From contig JACCET010000002.1 in the NCBI GenBank assembly GCA_013416405.1, positions 124,001 through 188,000 of the forward strand: a stretch of 64,000 nt of DNA, read 5' to 3'. The position numbers were made by a program, and so were the translations under genes. This document shows positions 27,084-35,589 of this stretch, in pieces. This DNA comes from Alcaligenaceae bacterium (GTDB taxonomy: Bacteria; Pseudomonadota; Gammaproteobacteria; Burkholderiales; Burkholderiaceae_B). The notes under the pieces were generated by a model that had not been told where the DNA came from, did not search any database, and saw nothing but the letters and a program-made list of their open reading frames with translations. Within the stretch, counting starts at the first letter, position 1, and the number at the start of each line of letters is the position of its first letter.

Positions 27084-27935
27084 ATGCTTTATCCTGAACT
27101 GTTCAAATCCATGGAAGCCGTGCGCTGGAATATGGCCAGTGATATTCCCTGGGATGATTTTGACGGCAGCAAGCTGACCGACGACCAGGCTTACACCGTC
27201 AAAATGAACGCCATCACCGAGTGGGCGGCTTTGCCGGCCACCGAAATGTTCTTGCGCGACAACCGCGACGACAGTGATTTCTGCGCCTTCATGTCGATCT
27301 GGTTTTACGAAGAGCAAAAGCACTCGTTGGCACTGATCGAATACCTGCGTCGCTTCCGTCCCGAACTGGTGCCCACCGAAGAAGAGCTGCACAAGGTGCG
27401 CTTTGAGTTCGATCCGGCGCCCGCGCAGGAAACCCTGATGCTGCATTTTTGCGGCGAGGTGCGCCTGAATCACTGGTACCGGCGCGCATCCGACTGGCAT
27501 ACCGAGCCGGTCATCAAGGCCATCTATAAAATCATTGCCCAAGACGAAGCGCGCCATGCCGGTGCCTATTTGCGCTACATGAAGCGTGCGCTGGTGCATC
27601 AAAGCAAAGAGTTCGGTCACAATGCCCGGATTGCCTTTTCCAAGATAGGCGTGCTGATGGCGTCGGCGCATCGCACGCCACAAGCCTTGCACCCCACCAA
27701 CCTGCACGTCAACAAAGAGATGTACCCGCAAGATACGGTGCAATCCAAGCTGCCTTCCCCGGGCTGGCTGGAAAACTGGCTCGATAACCAGATTTGCTTC
27801 GACAACGAATGGGAAACCAAGGTCAGCTCGCGCATACTGCACAATATGTCGCTACTCATGGACAACACCTTCAACACGGTGCAAGACTTGAACCGCTACC
27901 GTAAAGAATTGATCAAGACGTCCGCACCGGCCTAA
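27084..27935 (+). CDS. Diiron ferritin-like domain protein
   Basis: A 283-residue helical protein with two carboxylate/His iron motifs: EEQKH (Glu77, His80) and DEARH (Glu155, His158), with Glu125 (FCGEV) as a further likely ligand. The pattern matches the ferritin-like/acyl-ACP desaturase superfamily, but no close experimentally defined enzyme is recognised. It lies 27 nt after ubiB and may be co-transcribed. A link to quinone hydroxylation is conceivable from position, but it is not the Coq7 type by size or motif spacing. Confidence 0.75.
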   Translation: MLYPELFKSMEAVRWNMASDIPWDDFDGSKLTDDQAYTVKMNAITEWAALPATEMFLRDNRDDSDFCAFMSIWFYEEQKHSLALIEYLRRFRPELVPTEEELHKVRFEFDPAPAQETLMLHFCGEVRLNHWYRRASDWHTEPVIKAIYKIIAQDEARHAGAYLRYMKRALVHQSKEFGHNARIAFSKIGVLMASAHRTPQALHPTNLHVNKEMYPQDTVQSKLPSPGWLENWLDNQICFDNEWETKVSSRILHNMSLLMDNTFNTVQDLNRYRKELIKTSAPA

Positions 27936-27961
27936 GGGTGGCGGCGTACAAGGGTCAGGTC

Positions 27962-28444
27962 ATGGCGGCTACATTCGAATCGAAAATCCTGTCACGGGCA
28001 GACTGCATTGCAGCGGTTCAGGCGGGTGCCTTGCCGCGCCCGCTTATTTTCACCAATGGTGTATTCGACATACTGCACCGCGGGCATGTCACCTATCTTG
28101 ATGCAGCGGCGCAACTGGGGGCCAGCTTTATTGTGGCGCTCAATACCGACGAGTCCGTGCGCCGCCTGGGCAAGGGCGATGACAGGCCACTGAACACCCT
28201 GGCTGATCGTGCCGCACTCATGGCGGCGTTGTCGTGCGTGACCCTGGTGACTTCATTCGACGAAGACACGCCGCAGACGTTGATAGAACAGCTACGGCCC
28301 GATGTGATCGTGAAAGGGGGCGACTACGATATGGAAACCCTGCCTGAAACCACCAGCGTCAGAAGCTGGGGCGGGCGGGCCGTGGCCATACCCTTCGAGT
28401 TCCAGCGCTCAACCACAGCGTTGATAGGCAAGATACGAGGTTAA
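27962..28444 (+). CDS. rfaE2: D-glycero-beta-D-manno-heptose 1-phosphate adenylyltransferase (stand-alone HldE C-domain)
   Basis: A 160-residue nucleotidyltransferase with the motif FTNGVFDILHRGHVTYLDAA (HxGH) and VKGGDYDMETLPETTSVRSWGG near the end, typical of RfaE2/HldC. It makes ADP-heptose for the LPS core. ATG 27962 is preferred; a GTG at 27938 would add eight residues. The kinase partner (RfaE1/HldA) is elsewhere, as usual in Betaproteobacteria. The stop overlaps the convergent tolC-like gene by 4 bp. Confidence 0.92.
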   Translation: MAATFESKILSRADCIAAVQAGALPRPLIFTNGVFDILHRGHVTYLDAAAQLGASFIVALNTDESVRRLGKGDDRPLNTLADRAALMAALSCVTLVTSFDEDTPQTLIEQLRPDVIVKGGDYDMETLPETTSVRSWGGRAVAIPFEFQRSTTALIGKIRG

Positions 28445-29787
28445 TCAGACAACAGCTCGTTGATGGCGACGATGTCCTGGTCGGTCAGAATGCCGCTGCT
28501 GGCCTTGAGCCGCAAGCCGCTCATCAGGGTGTCGTAGCGTGCCCTGGCCAGCCCGCGCTGGGTTTCGTACAGTTGCTGTTGCGCATTAAGCACGTCTATA
28601 TTGATTCTGACGCCGACTTCGTAGCCGGTTTGATTGGCCTGCAGCGAGGCCAGGCTGGATCGCTCGGCCGCCCGCAAGGCGTTGATCTGCGCCAAACCCG
28701 AAGTTACCCCGGAAAAATGCCGCTGTGTTGATTCCACGGCCTGGCGCTTGGCGTTCTCCAGCTGGTAGCGGGCTTGCTGCAGTCGCGAGGTCTGTTCGCG
28801 CACCACCGAGGAAATTCCTCCGCCGGTAAAGATGGGGATGGAAAGCTGCAGTCCTATGCTGCTGTTCAGCGAGCGGGGTCCGCCGTCGGTGTCGTACAGG
28901 CCACGATCGGTGGCGCTGCCGGTTTGCGCCTGCAGGCTCAGGCGGGGATAGCGTTCGGCCTTGGCGATATCAATCTGCTTTTCAGCCACCTTGGCCGTGA
29001 GTTCGGCGTAGTTGACCTCAAGGCTGCTCTGTCGTGATTGATCCATCCAGTCGGTCAGACGATTGGGCGTGGGCGCGGGCAGGACCGTGTCGGAAGGCAA
29101 GGTCGCCAACTTGGCTGGCCGCTCGTTGATCAGTCTGGCCAGTTGATCCCGGCTGAGCTGCAATACATTTTCAGCCTGAAGCTCGTTGGCGTTGATCAGA
29201 TCCAGCCTGGACTGCGCTTCGTAGGTGTCGGCGATGGTCGTGCTGCCCAGTTCGAAGCCCTGGCGGGCAGCGCGCAACTGCGTGTCTATGGCGGCCTTTT
29301 GCGCCCGCAGCGCCCGCAGTGTGTCTTGTGCGGCCAGTACGTCGAAATAAGCCTGCGACACCCGCAGCAGCAGATCCTGATAAGCGTTGGCCTGTTGAAG
29401 GTCGGCCAGGCCGGCGACGTATTCCGCCTGCTCCAGCCCGCTCCAGGCGCGTAGATCGATAATGGGTTGCGTCAGGGTCAGCGACCACAAGGCCCGCCCG
29501 TCGCCGCGGCTGTTATTCAGGCCGCTGATGCGGCGGCGATCACTTTGTTCGGCAACGGCGTCAGCGCTGACGTAGGGCAGCAGTTGTGCGCGTGCCTGCG
29601 GAATTCTTTCCTGCTCGGCGTTGCGTCCCGCCTGGCTGGCGGCGTAGATGGGGTCGCGCTGCAGGGCCATTTGCCAAATCTGCAGCAGATCTTGCCCGGG
29701 TGCTGGCTGTTGAGCCTGGCCAGGTAGCGTCCAGGCAGCCAGAAGCAGCGCAAGCCCGATAGCGGCGTACTTGCCTGCCTTCGCCAT
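28441..29787 (-). CDS. tolC: TolC-family outer membrane channel
   Basis: A 448-residue protein with a signal peptide ending near AQQPAPGQD, then paired coiled-coil/beta repeats of outer membrane efflux proteins (LLQIWQMALQRDPIYAAS; ANAYQDLLLRVSQAYFDVLAAQDTLRAL; VGVRINIDVLNAQQQLYETQRGL). It is the trimeric outlet for tripartite efflux and type I secretion. It lies immediately after the PCMT-like gene on the same strand, a conserved betaproteobacterial pairing. This chromosomal TolC could also serve exporters encoded elsewhere in the window. Confidence 0.92.
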   Translation of the reverse strand: MAKAGKYAAIGLALLLAAWTLPGQAQQPAPGQDLLQIWQMALQRDPIYAASQAGRNAEQERIPQARAQLLPYVSADAVAEQSDRRRISGLNNSRGDGRALWSLTLTQPIIDLRAWSGLEQAEYVAGLADLQQANAYQDLLLRVSQAYFDVLAAQDTLRALRAQKAAIDTQLRAARQGFELGSTTIADTYEAQSRLDLINANELQAENVLQLSRDQLARLINERPAKLATLPSDTVLPAPTPNRLTDWMDQSRQSSLEVNYAELTAKVAEKQIDIAKAERYPRLSLQAQTGSATDRGLYDTDGGPRSLNSSIGLQLSIPIFTGGGISSVVREQTSRLQQARYQLENAKRQAVESTQRHFSGVTSGLAQINALRAAERSSLASLQANQTGYEVGVRINIDVLNAQQQLYETQRGLARARYDTLMSGLRLKASSGILTDQDIVAINELLSD

Positions 29788-30468
29788 TTAGAACTTGAAC
29801 TGTGTAACGCTGGTTCCGCGCAGCGGCTTGATGACAGTGTCGAACAGGCTGGTGGTCTCGAAGCTGGCTGCGCTGGTGCGAGTGATGCGGCACGCGACCA
29901 TGACGGGCGTCTGGCCAACGACAGCCACCAGTCTGCCGCCTATGCTTAGCTGATATTTCAGGGCGTCGGGTACGCTGGGTACCGAGCCCGTGAGCAAAAT
30001 GGCGTCGTATTCGGTGGTGCCCCAGCCCGAATGGGCATCGCCGGTTTCCACGGTGACATTGTCAACCTGATTGCGCTGCAGGTTGCTGACGGCGAAGGCG
30101 GCCAGGCGGCTGTCGACTTCTATGCTGGTGACCTGTTGCGCCAGCCTGGCCAGCAGGGCGGCCTGATAGCCCGATCCGGTGCCGATTTCAAGGACGCAGT
30201 CGGTGGATTTGAGCTGAAGCTCCTGGGCAAGGCGTGCCTCGACCTTGGGCGTCAGCATGGTTTCGCGGGTGTCGACCGAATTGAGGATCAGGGGCAGTTC
30301 AACGTCGGAGAAGGCCAGACCCTGCATGGGAGCGGGTACATAGCGCTCGCGACGGACTTCAAAAAGTGCCTGCAGTACCTGGGCGTCAAGGACATCCCAG
30401 GGACGGATCTGCTGCTCGACCATATTGAATCGAGCGCGTTCGATTTCTGACAAGGCAGTAACGTTCAT
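29788..30468 (-). CDS. Protein-L-isoaspartate O-methyltransferase family protein
   Basis: A 226-residue PCMT-like methyltransferase. It shows MVEQQIRPWDVLD, RRERYVPAPM, LTPKVEARLAQEL and the SAM motif CVLEIGTGSGYQAALLARL, then VTSIEVDSRLAAFA. True Pcm enzymes repair isoaspartyl residues. This subgroup, always beside tolC in Betaproteobacteria, has an unproven substrate. Start ATG 30468 is chosen over ATG 30489. Its stop abuts the tolC start codon with no gap. Confidence 0.85.
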   Translation of the reverse strand: MNVTALSEIERARFNMVEQQIRPWDVLDAQVLQALFEVRRERYVPAPMQGLAFSDVELPLILNSVDTRETMLTPKVEARLAQELQLKSTDCVLEIGTGSGYQAALLARLAQQVTSIEVDSRLAAFAVSNLQRNQVDNVTVETGDAHSGWGTTEYDAILLTGSVPSVPDALKYQLSIGGRLVAVVGQTPVMVACRITRTSAASFETTSLFDTVIKPLRGTSVTQFKF

Positions 30469-30527
30469 GTTTTCTGAAATTAAGTACAAAGGTAAGAAAT
30501 AGTAGCGCCTACTATAGCGTATTTACA

Positions 30528-31349
30528 TTACTTGGGTGTGGCCCACCAGGCGTGGAAATGTTGCACCGGCCCATGGCCCGTACCCACTTGCAGTTCGCCT
30601 GAGCGGGCGATGGCCGTGACCAAGTAGGCCTTGGCCAATTTGGCCGCTTCTGGCACATCATTTACCTGTGGCAGCAGCGCGGCCAAAGCGGCCGACAAGG
30701 TGCATCCGGTGCCATGGGTATTGCGGGTATCTATGCGTTGGCCGGGCAGTTCTATCAAACGGTCGCCGTCGTGCAGTACATCGATGGTGTCGTTGCCGGG
30801 CAGATGTCCGCCCTTCAAGAATACCCAGCGCTCGCCCGTATCGCTCATCAAGCGGCGCAGTTTTTCGGCGGTGCGGCGCATTTCCTTCAAGGTTTCCACG
30901 GGTGACGCCGACAGCAGCACACCGGCCTCGGGCAAGTTGGGCGTAATCATGCTGGCCAGGGGCAGCAGGCTTTCCCTTAGTTCGTTGACGGCGGCGCGTT
31001 CGAGCAGGTGATCACCGCTTTTGGCGACCATGACCGGATCCAGGACCAGGTGGGCGGGCTTCCAGTGGCTCAGGCGCTCGGCCACCACGCGGGTGACCGA
31101 TTGCTGGCCCAGCATGCCTATCTTCACGGCGTCTATGCGCACATCGGCGAACAAGGTGTCGATCTGCTGCACGACAAATTCGGCGGGCACTGGACTGATG
31201 CCGGTCACGGCCTGCGTGTTCTGCGCGGTCAGGGCGGCAATGACGGCGGTGCCGTAGGCACCCAGTGCGCTCATGGTCTTGATATCGGCCAAGACACCGG
31301 CGCCGCCCGATGGGTCGACGCCGGCAATGGTAAGGGTATTCGGAATCAT
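30528..31349 (-). CDS. thiD: Hydroxymethylpyrimidine/phosphomethylpyrimidine kinase ThiD
   Basis: A 273-residue ribokinase-family enzyme. Motifs are TIAGVDPSGGAGVLADIKTM at the start, VLDPVMVAKSGDHLL, ITPNLPEAGVLL and the C-terminal anion hole DTRNTHGTGCTLSAALAA. It phosphorylates HMP and HMP-P in thiamine synthesis. ATG 31349 is 7 nt after the thiG stop, so the two form an operon in the order thiG-thiD. Confidence 0.93.
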   Translation of the reverse strand: MIPNTLTIAGVDPSGGAGVLADIKTMSALGAYGTAVIAALTAQNTQAVTGISPVPAEFVVQQIDTLFADVRIDAVKIGMLGQQSVTRVVAERLSHWKPAHLVLDPVMVAKSGDHLLERAAVNELRESLLPLASMITPNLPEAGVLLSASPVETLKEMRRTAEKLRRLMSDTGERWVFLKGGHLPGNDTIDVLHDGDRLIELPGQRIDTRNTHGTGCTLSAALAALLPQVNDVPEAAKLAKAYLVTAIARSGELQVGTGHGPVQHFHAWWATPK

Positions 31350-31356
31350 TGTGTGT

Positions 31357-32154
31357 TTACTTGCGGGGAGCAAGCAGGCCCTCGGTGGGCGAGCTGGGAT
31401 CGGCGCTGTAGAGTTTGCGCGGCATGCGGCCGGCCAGGAAGGCTTCGCGGCCCGCTTCGACCGCTTTTTTCATGGCGCTGGCCATCAGGATGGGGTCGCG
31501 CGCGCCCGCAATGGCGGTATTCATGAGTATGGCGTCGCAGCCCAGTTCCATGGCCACGGCGGCATCAGAGGCGGTGCCCACGCCGGCATCGACCAGCACC
31601 GGCACGTGGGATTGGTCGATGATCAGGCGCAAGTTCCAGGGATTGAGTATGCCCATGCCCGAACCTATCAGCGAGGCCAGCGGCATGACGGCCACGCAGC
31701 CCATGTCTTCAAGCATGCGGCACTGTATGGGGTCGTCGGTGCAATACACCATGACCTTGAAGCCGTCTTTGATCAGCGTGCGCGCGGCATCCAGGGTTTC
31801 GGGCATATTGGGGAACAGATTGTCCTTGCTGCCCAGCACTTCAAGCTTGACCAGGTCGTGGCCGTCCAGCAACTCGCGCGCCAGCCGCAGTGTGCGTACG
31901 GCTTCATCGGCGGTAAAACATCCGGCCGTGTTGGGCAGTATGGTGAATTTGGACGGCGGCAGAAAATCGAGCAAATTGGGTTCATTGGCGTTCTGGCCGA
32001 TATTGGTGCGGCGTATGGCAACGGTAACGATTTCCGCGCCGCTGGTATCTATGGCCCGGCGGGTTTCCTCGAAGTCTTTGTATTTGCCTGTGCCTACCAA
32101 TAGGCGAGAGTTGTACTGGCGTCCTGCAATTTCAAGAGTGTTGGCGTGGTTCAT
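31357..32154 (-). CDS. thiG: Thiazole synthase ThiG
   Basis: A 265-residue TIM-barrel enzyme. It carries [50 protein letters not shown] (with the Schiff-base Lys), [20 protein letters not shown] and [22 protein letters not shown], all diagnostic. It forms the thiazole of thiamine using ThiS thiocarboxylate. thiS would usually sit just upstream, but only 156 bp separate this start from btuF and no thiS fits there. Confidence 0.94.
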   Translation of the reverse strand: MNHANTLEIAGRQYNSRLLVGTGKYKDFEETRRAIDTSGAEIVTVAIRRTNIGQNANEPNLLDFLPPSKFTILPNTAGCFTADEAVRTLRLARELLDGHDLVKLEVLGSKDNLFPNMPETLDAARTLIKDGFKVMVYCTDDPIQCRMLEDMGCVAVMPLASLIGSGMGILNPWNLRLIIDQSHVPVLVDAGVGTASDAAVAMELGCDAILMNTAIAGARDPILMASAMKKAVEAGREAFLAGRMPRKLYSADPSSPTEGLLAPRK

Positions 32155-32310
32155 GTGCTTGCTGGGTATAGTGTGATGGGCGCAGCCGGCAGACCGGCGC
32201 TACCGCTTCACCGGCGCGCCGATGGAGCAATATGAAAGAATAATCCATTTGCAGCCGCTGTGTTTGACCCAGGGCATAAAAACCTGGGTTTACCGCCGGT
32301 GGTTGGGGGC
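32155..32310. other. Intergenic thiG/btuF
   Basis: A 156-bp gap between the btuF stop and the thiG start, both leftward. It must hold the thiG promoter. I see no TPP riboswitch elements. A hairpin at 32267-32289 probably ends the btuB-btuF transcript. Confidence 0.4.
32267..32289 (-). terminator. Hairpin downstream of btuF
   Basis: ACCCAGG (32267-32273) and CCTGGGT (32283-32289) pair over 7 bp with a 9-nt A-rich loop, 22 nt beyond the btuF stop. No U-tract follows, so it is a moderate terminator candidate. Confidence 0.35.
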
Positions 32311-33201
32311 TTAACGCGCCAGATCCAGCATGCGGCAGAGTTCTTCAGTGGCGGTAATCAGGCGTGGCCCAGGTCGAAACAGCGCGTCGGGATCCAGAGT
32401 GTATACCCGGCCCTGCAGCGCCGCCGGCAGTTTCAAGGAGGCCCAATATTGGCGGATGCTGGCTTGTGCCGCCTGGTTTCTGGCTGGCGCAATCAGCACA
32501 TCGGGATTGCGAACCAATATGTTTTCCACGCTGATTTGCGGCGCGGCAATGCCGGCGTTCGCGTAGATGTTGACGCCGCCGCACAAGCGCAACGCATCGT
32601 TGAGCAAAGGATCTGAACCTATGGTGTACAGGGGCGAGTTGCCCACTTCAATAAAGACCGACACCGGTTTTTGTCCGGCATAGCGTCTGGCCAGCGTGTC
32701 CAGGCGCTGCGTTAGTGCCTGTGCGCTGGCCTGGGCCTGCTCCTGGGTGCCGAATAGTTTGCCGAAACGCACGATGTCGGCGGGGATTTCCCTGAGCGTG
32801 CGTGGGCGGGAAAGCATAAGTGGAATATTCAGTCTGGATAGCGCGGGGGCCAGGGTTTGCGCCGCGCCCTGGGACTGCCAGCCGATGACGACAGTGGGCC
32901 GGAAAGCCAAGACTTGTTCCACGCTGACTTCCAATCCGTTGCCCACCCGGGGTATGGCGTTGGCCGCAGGCGGATAGTCGCTGCTGAGTACGGTGCCAAC
33001 GATGCTGTCGCCCGCGCCGGCGGCGTAAACCAGTTCAGTCGCGTGCGGTGCCAGGGTGATGATCCGCGCTGCAGGGGCAGTTGGCGTGTTTGCCGGCCCG
33101 GCCTGTGCACTTGAGGCTGTCGGCTCAGCGGCCACCAGGCTCAGGCTTGCACCGCAAATGGCAAGGCCGACCATCAGGCCGGCCAGTTTTGCTGGGCTCA
33201 C
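32311..33201 (-). CDS. btuF: Cobalamin-binding periplasmic protein BtuF-like
   Basis: A 296-residue class III substrate-binding protein. After a signal peptide and a low-complexity linker it shows IITLAPHATELVYAAGAGDSIVG and DYPPAANAIPRVGN, LEVSVEQVLAFRPTVVIGW, typical of BtuF and related metal-chelate receptors. The GTG start at 33201 lies 4 nt after the btuB stop. The pairing with btuB behind a B12 riboswitch supports cobalamin over heme. BtuC and BtuD are not encoded nearby. Confidence 0.85.
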   Translation of the reverse strand: MSPAKLAGLMVGLAICGASLSLVAAEPTASSAQAGPANTPTAPAARIITLAPHATELVYAAGAGDSIVGTVLSSDYPPAANAIPRVGNGLEVSVEQVLAFRPTVVIGWQSQGAAQTLAPALSRLNIPLMLSRPRTLREIPADIVRFGKLFGTQEQAQASAQALTQRLDTLARRYAGQKPVSVFIEVGNSPLYTIGSDPLLNDALRLCGGVNIYANAGIAAPQISVENILVRNPDVLIAPARNQAAQASIRQYWASLKLPAALQGRVYTLDPDALFRPGPRLITATEELCRMLDLAR

Positions 33202-33205
33202 TCGT

Positions 33206-35098
33206 TTACATCCTGAACGAGAAGTTCACGAAGACATTGGAGCCAGGCGTGTTGTAGCCCCGGGCCAGCGTGTAGTCTTTATCCAGAATATTGTTCCAGC
33301 GTACCTGTACGCCTGCGGTTTTGTTGAAATCGTAAGAGGCGGTCAGGTTGACCAGACTGAAACCGCCCAATTGCACCTGGTTGGCCACGTCGTCGTAGCG
33401 TTTGCCGGTGAACTGGTATTCGGCGCCCAGCGACAACGCATCGATACGGTGCGTCACGCCCAGCATGTAAACCTGCCTGGCCCTGCGATTCAACTGGCTG
33501 CCCGATTCGCCTTCGACCGGATTGTCGTTTTGCGGATCCATGAAGTCGGCGCTGGCGCGCAGCGTGGTGTTGCCGTAGTCTTGCTCGGCCGTCAGGGTAA
33601 TGCCGCGTATGGTGGCCTGGTCTATGTTCCTGGCGGTACAGTCAAAGTTGACGTCGCAGCTGTAGCCGTTGATCAGGTCTTTGACCTTGTTCTGATAAAC
33701 CACCATGCCCAGCCGTGTCGTGTCGTCGGCGTATTGCAGGCGCGCTTCGATATTGCGCGACTTTTCCGGTTTCAGATCGGGGTTGCCGCTGTACGAGCCT
33801 GACGGAAAGCCACCCCAGTAATATTGTTCAAAGGGGTAGTACATGTCTGCGAACGTGGGCGCGCGAAAGCCGGTGTTGCCCGAAACGCCCACGGTCCACT
33901 CGGGCGTCACGTCGAAATCATAGGCAAGCCCGCCGGTGACTTCATTGCCGTAGCCCGTGATGTTGTCGTTGCGCAGGCTGGCTTGCACATGATGGCGGTC
34001 AAAATCTCCCCGGTACACCAGTCCGGCCGAATTCGTGTTCCGGCTGTCGCTAGTATAGGTTGATGCGCCGCCCGTCCTTTCTTCCAGCCGCTCCAGTACC
34101 AGCGAGACATTCTGTTGATCCGAAATCTTCAGATTGTTCTGCCAAGAATAAGAACGCTGCAGCGACTCATAGGTATAGGCGCTGCCAAAGCTGCGGCTGT
34201 CGCCATACTCCTTGGAAAAGCCAAAGCGCAAGACGCTTTGCCAGTTGTCGGTGAGGTCGTCGGTGCTGGTCAGGGTATAAGCCTGCTGACGTGTGATGGC
34301 GTAGGCCGGCAGTGCGTCGATGCCCATGTCGAAATCACCGTTCATATAACCGTTGTACGCCGTCAGCGCCAGATAGTGACCGGGCTGCCAGCGGTAGCCC
34401 AGTGATCCGGACAGAGAGTGCTGGCTGTAGCCGTCACGATCGCCGTTGTAAGAGCTGGACTGCAAGTTGGTGGCATTGAAACCGTTGCTGTCGGCCATGC
34501 TGGCTGACAAGGCATAGTCCCAGCCGTCTTGCGCGCCCGAAATGCCTGTGCTGGATTTGAACGTATCGTAAGAGCCATAGCCTATATTGGCCCAGGCGCT
34601 CAAAGGACGGTCTTCACCCGTCTTGCGGGTCATGATGTTGATGACGCCACCTATGGCGTCCGATCCGTACAGACTGCTGGCGGCGCCTCGCACGACTTCG
34701 ATGCGCTCGATGGTGGCCGGGTCGATGGCGTTCCAGTTGATGGCGCCCGTCGTAATGCTGTTGATGCGCACGCCATCGACCAGTACCAGTGCCTGGCTGG
34801 GACCGGTGCCGCGCACAAATACCCCCGTGGGGGTTTGCGGCCCGCCGCTGCTGTAGAACTGTATGCCGGGTTGTTTGGCCAGTATTTCGGCCACGCTGTT
34901 CTGCCCTTCTTTTTGAAGTTCCGCCTTGTCTATCACCGAGACGTCGCCGACTACATCCCGGGCCAGTTGCGGCATGCGGCTGGCGGTGACGACGATGTTG
35001 TCCAGTTGGGGAGGGGGGGTGGAAGTTTGAGCGCTTGCCGTGGCGGCAACAAGGGAAGAGAGTACGGCAATCGATTGCCGATAGTATGTGGAAGACAT
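33206..35098 (-). CDS. btuB: TonB-dependent vitamin B12 receptor BtuB
   Basis: A 630-residue outer-membrane receptor. It has a signal peptide (to about TASAQ), a TonB-box-like DNIVVTASR, a plug domain (VAEILAKQPGIQFYSSGG, ALVLVDGVRINSIT, IERIEVVRGAASSLYGSDAIGGVINI) and a 22-strand-type barrel ending in NVFVNFSFRM with a terminal aromatic pattern. It imports cobalamin across the outer membrane. ATG 35098 is set by the signal peptide; the frame extends to 35500 only through the riboswitch. Regulation by cobalamin through the leader RNA is expected. Confidence 0.92.
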   Translation of the reverse strand: MSSTYYRQSIAVLSSLVAATASAQTSTPPPQLDNIVVTASRMPQLARDVVGDVSVIDKAELQKEGQNSVAEILAKQPGIQFYSSGGPQTPTGVFVRGTGPSQALVLVDGVRINSITTGAINWNAIDPATIERIEVVRGAASSLYGSDAIGGVINIMTRKTGEDRPLSAWANIGYGSYDTFKSSTGISGAQDGWDYALSASMADSNGFNATNLQSSSYNGDRDGYSQHSLSGSLGYRWQPGHYLALTAYNGYMNGDFDMGIDALPAYAITRQQAYTLTSTDDLTDNWQSVLRFGFSKEYGDSRSFGSAYTYESLQRSYSWQNNLKISDQQNVSLVLERLEERTGGASTYTSDSRNTNSAGLVYRGDFDRHHVQASLRNDNITGYGNEVTGGLAYDFDVTPEWTVGVSGNTGFRAPTFADMYYPFEQYYWGGFPSGSYSGNPDLKPEKSRNIEARLQYADDTTRLGMVVYQNKVKDLINGYSCDVNFDCTARNIDQATIRGITLTAEQDYGNTTLRASADFMDPQNDNPVEGESGSQLNRRARQVYMLGVTHRIDALSLGAEYQFTGKRYDDVANQVQLGGFSLVNLTASYDFNKTAGVQVRWNNILDKDYTLARGYNTPGSNVFVNFSFRM

Positions 35099-35112
35099 AG
35101 TAAGCCCTGAAT

Positions 35113-35132
35113 AACGTGCGTCCCCGCACGTT
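35113..35132 (-). promoter_or_regulatory. Leader hairpin before btuB
   Basis: AACGTGCG and CGCACGTT form a perfect 8-bp stem with a 4-nt loop, 15 nt upstream of the btuB start codon. Its place between the riboswitch and the ribosome-binding region suggests it is part of the expression platform, controlling translation or termination. Confidence 0.5.
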
Positions 35133-35189
35133 GCAAGCAGTAAAAGCATTCGTAGGTGCAAAAGCCGGTATATAGGAATGCCGACAGTG

Positions 35190-35400
35190 CCGCCTGTGAA
35201 TGAACCAAGGGTGGAGCAAGGCTGGTATCGGGCTGGCATGCAGAGCATGTTTACCGTTGCGGGGGCAGCACAGTTTGTTCGCGGCGCTTGTACTAGCGGG
35301 CGTGAACGCTGTTTCCCATTTGTCTTTCGCAGGACGTGGGGCGCGCAAACTTGCAGGTTGATCCTGGATTTGCGCGGTGATTCACGAGCCGAAAGCACCT
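35190..35400 (-). promoter_or_regulatory. Cobalamin (B12) riboswitch
   Basis: Read leftward, conserved pieces appear in the right order. GGTGC lies at the 5' end (about 35396-35400), then AATCCAGGA, then ATGGGAAAC, then GCTGCCCCCGCAACGG (35254-35269 complement), then the B12 box AGCCCGATACCAGCC (35220-35234 complement). These match the cobalamin riboswitch core. It precedes btuB-btuF, the expected target, and should repress it when B12 is plentiful. Exact ends are estimated. Confidence 0.88.
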
Positions 35401-35463
35401 TATTCGTAAAGAAATATATCACAGCCCGATGCGGGTGATGGCGCCGCCATTGGCTGGCCCGCG

Positions 35464-35487
35464 CCGCTGCGCGACGCCCCGCAGCGG
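35464..35487. other. GC-rich hairpin upstream of metH
   Basis: CCGCTGCG (35464-35471) and CGCAGCGG (35480-35487) form a perfect 8-bp stem with an 8-nt loop, about 100 nt before the metH start. Role unknown. It does not match the SAH riboswitch core. Confidence 0.35.
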
Positions 35488-35589
35488 TGCGGCGATACAA
35501 TAGAGCCTGATTTCATCCAGTCCCGACGCGGCCCCGGTGCACATTTGTGCGCACGATCGCGTCACATTTACATTAAACGGGTCAGCCCA

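Larger units (their letters stand above)
35099..35589. other. btuB-metH divergent interval (491 bp)
   Basis: The longest interval without a gene. It holds the cobalamin riboswitch of btuB (35190-35400, leftward), a leader hairpin near the btuB start (35113-35132), a hairpin on the metH side (35464-35487) and the promoters of both genes. Confidence 0.7.

Noticed and set aside
32155-32310. TPP riboswitch upstream of thiG
   Set aside because: No CUGAGA or ACCUGA-type conserved pieces are visible on the thiG strand in this short gap.
33206-35098. TonB receptor as siderophore receptor for the lipopeptide
   Set aside because: The cobalamin riboswitch, the btuF partner and the metH neighbour point to B12, and the gene is 15 kb from the cluster.
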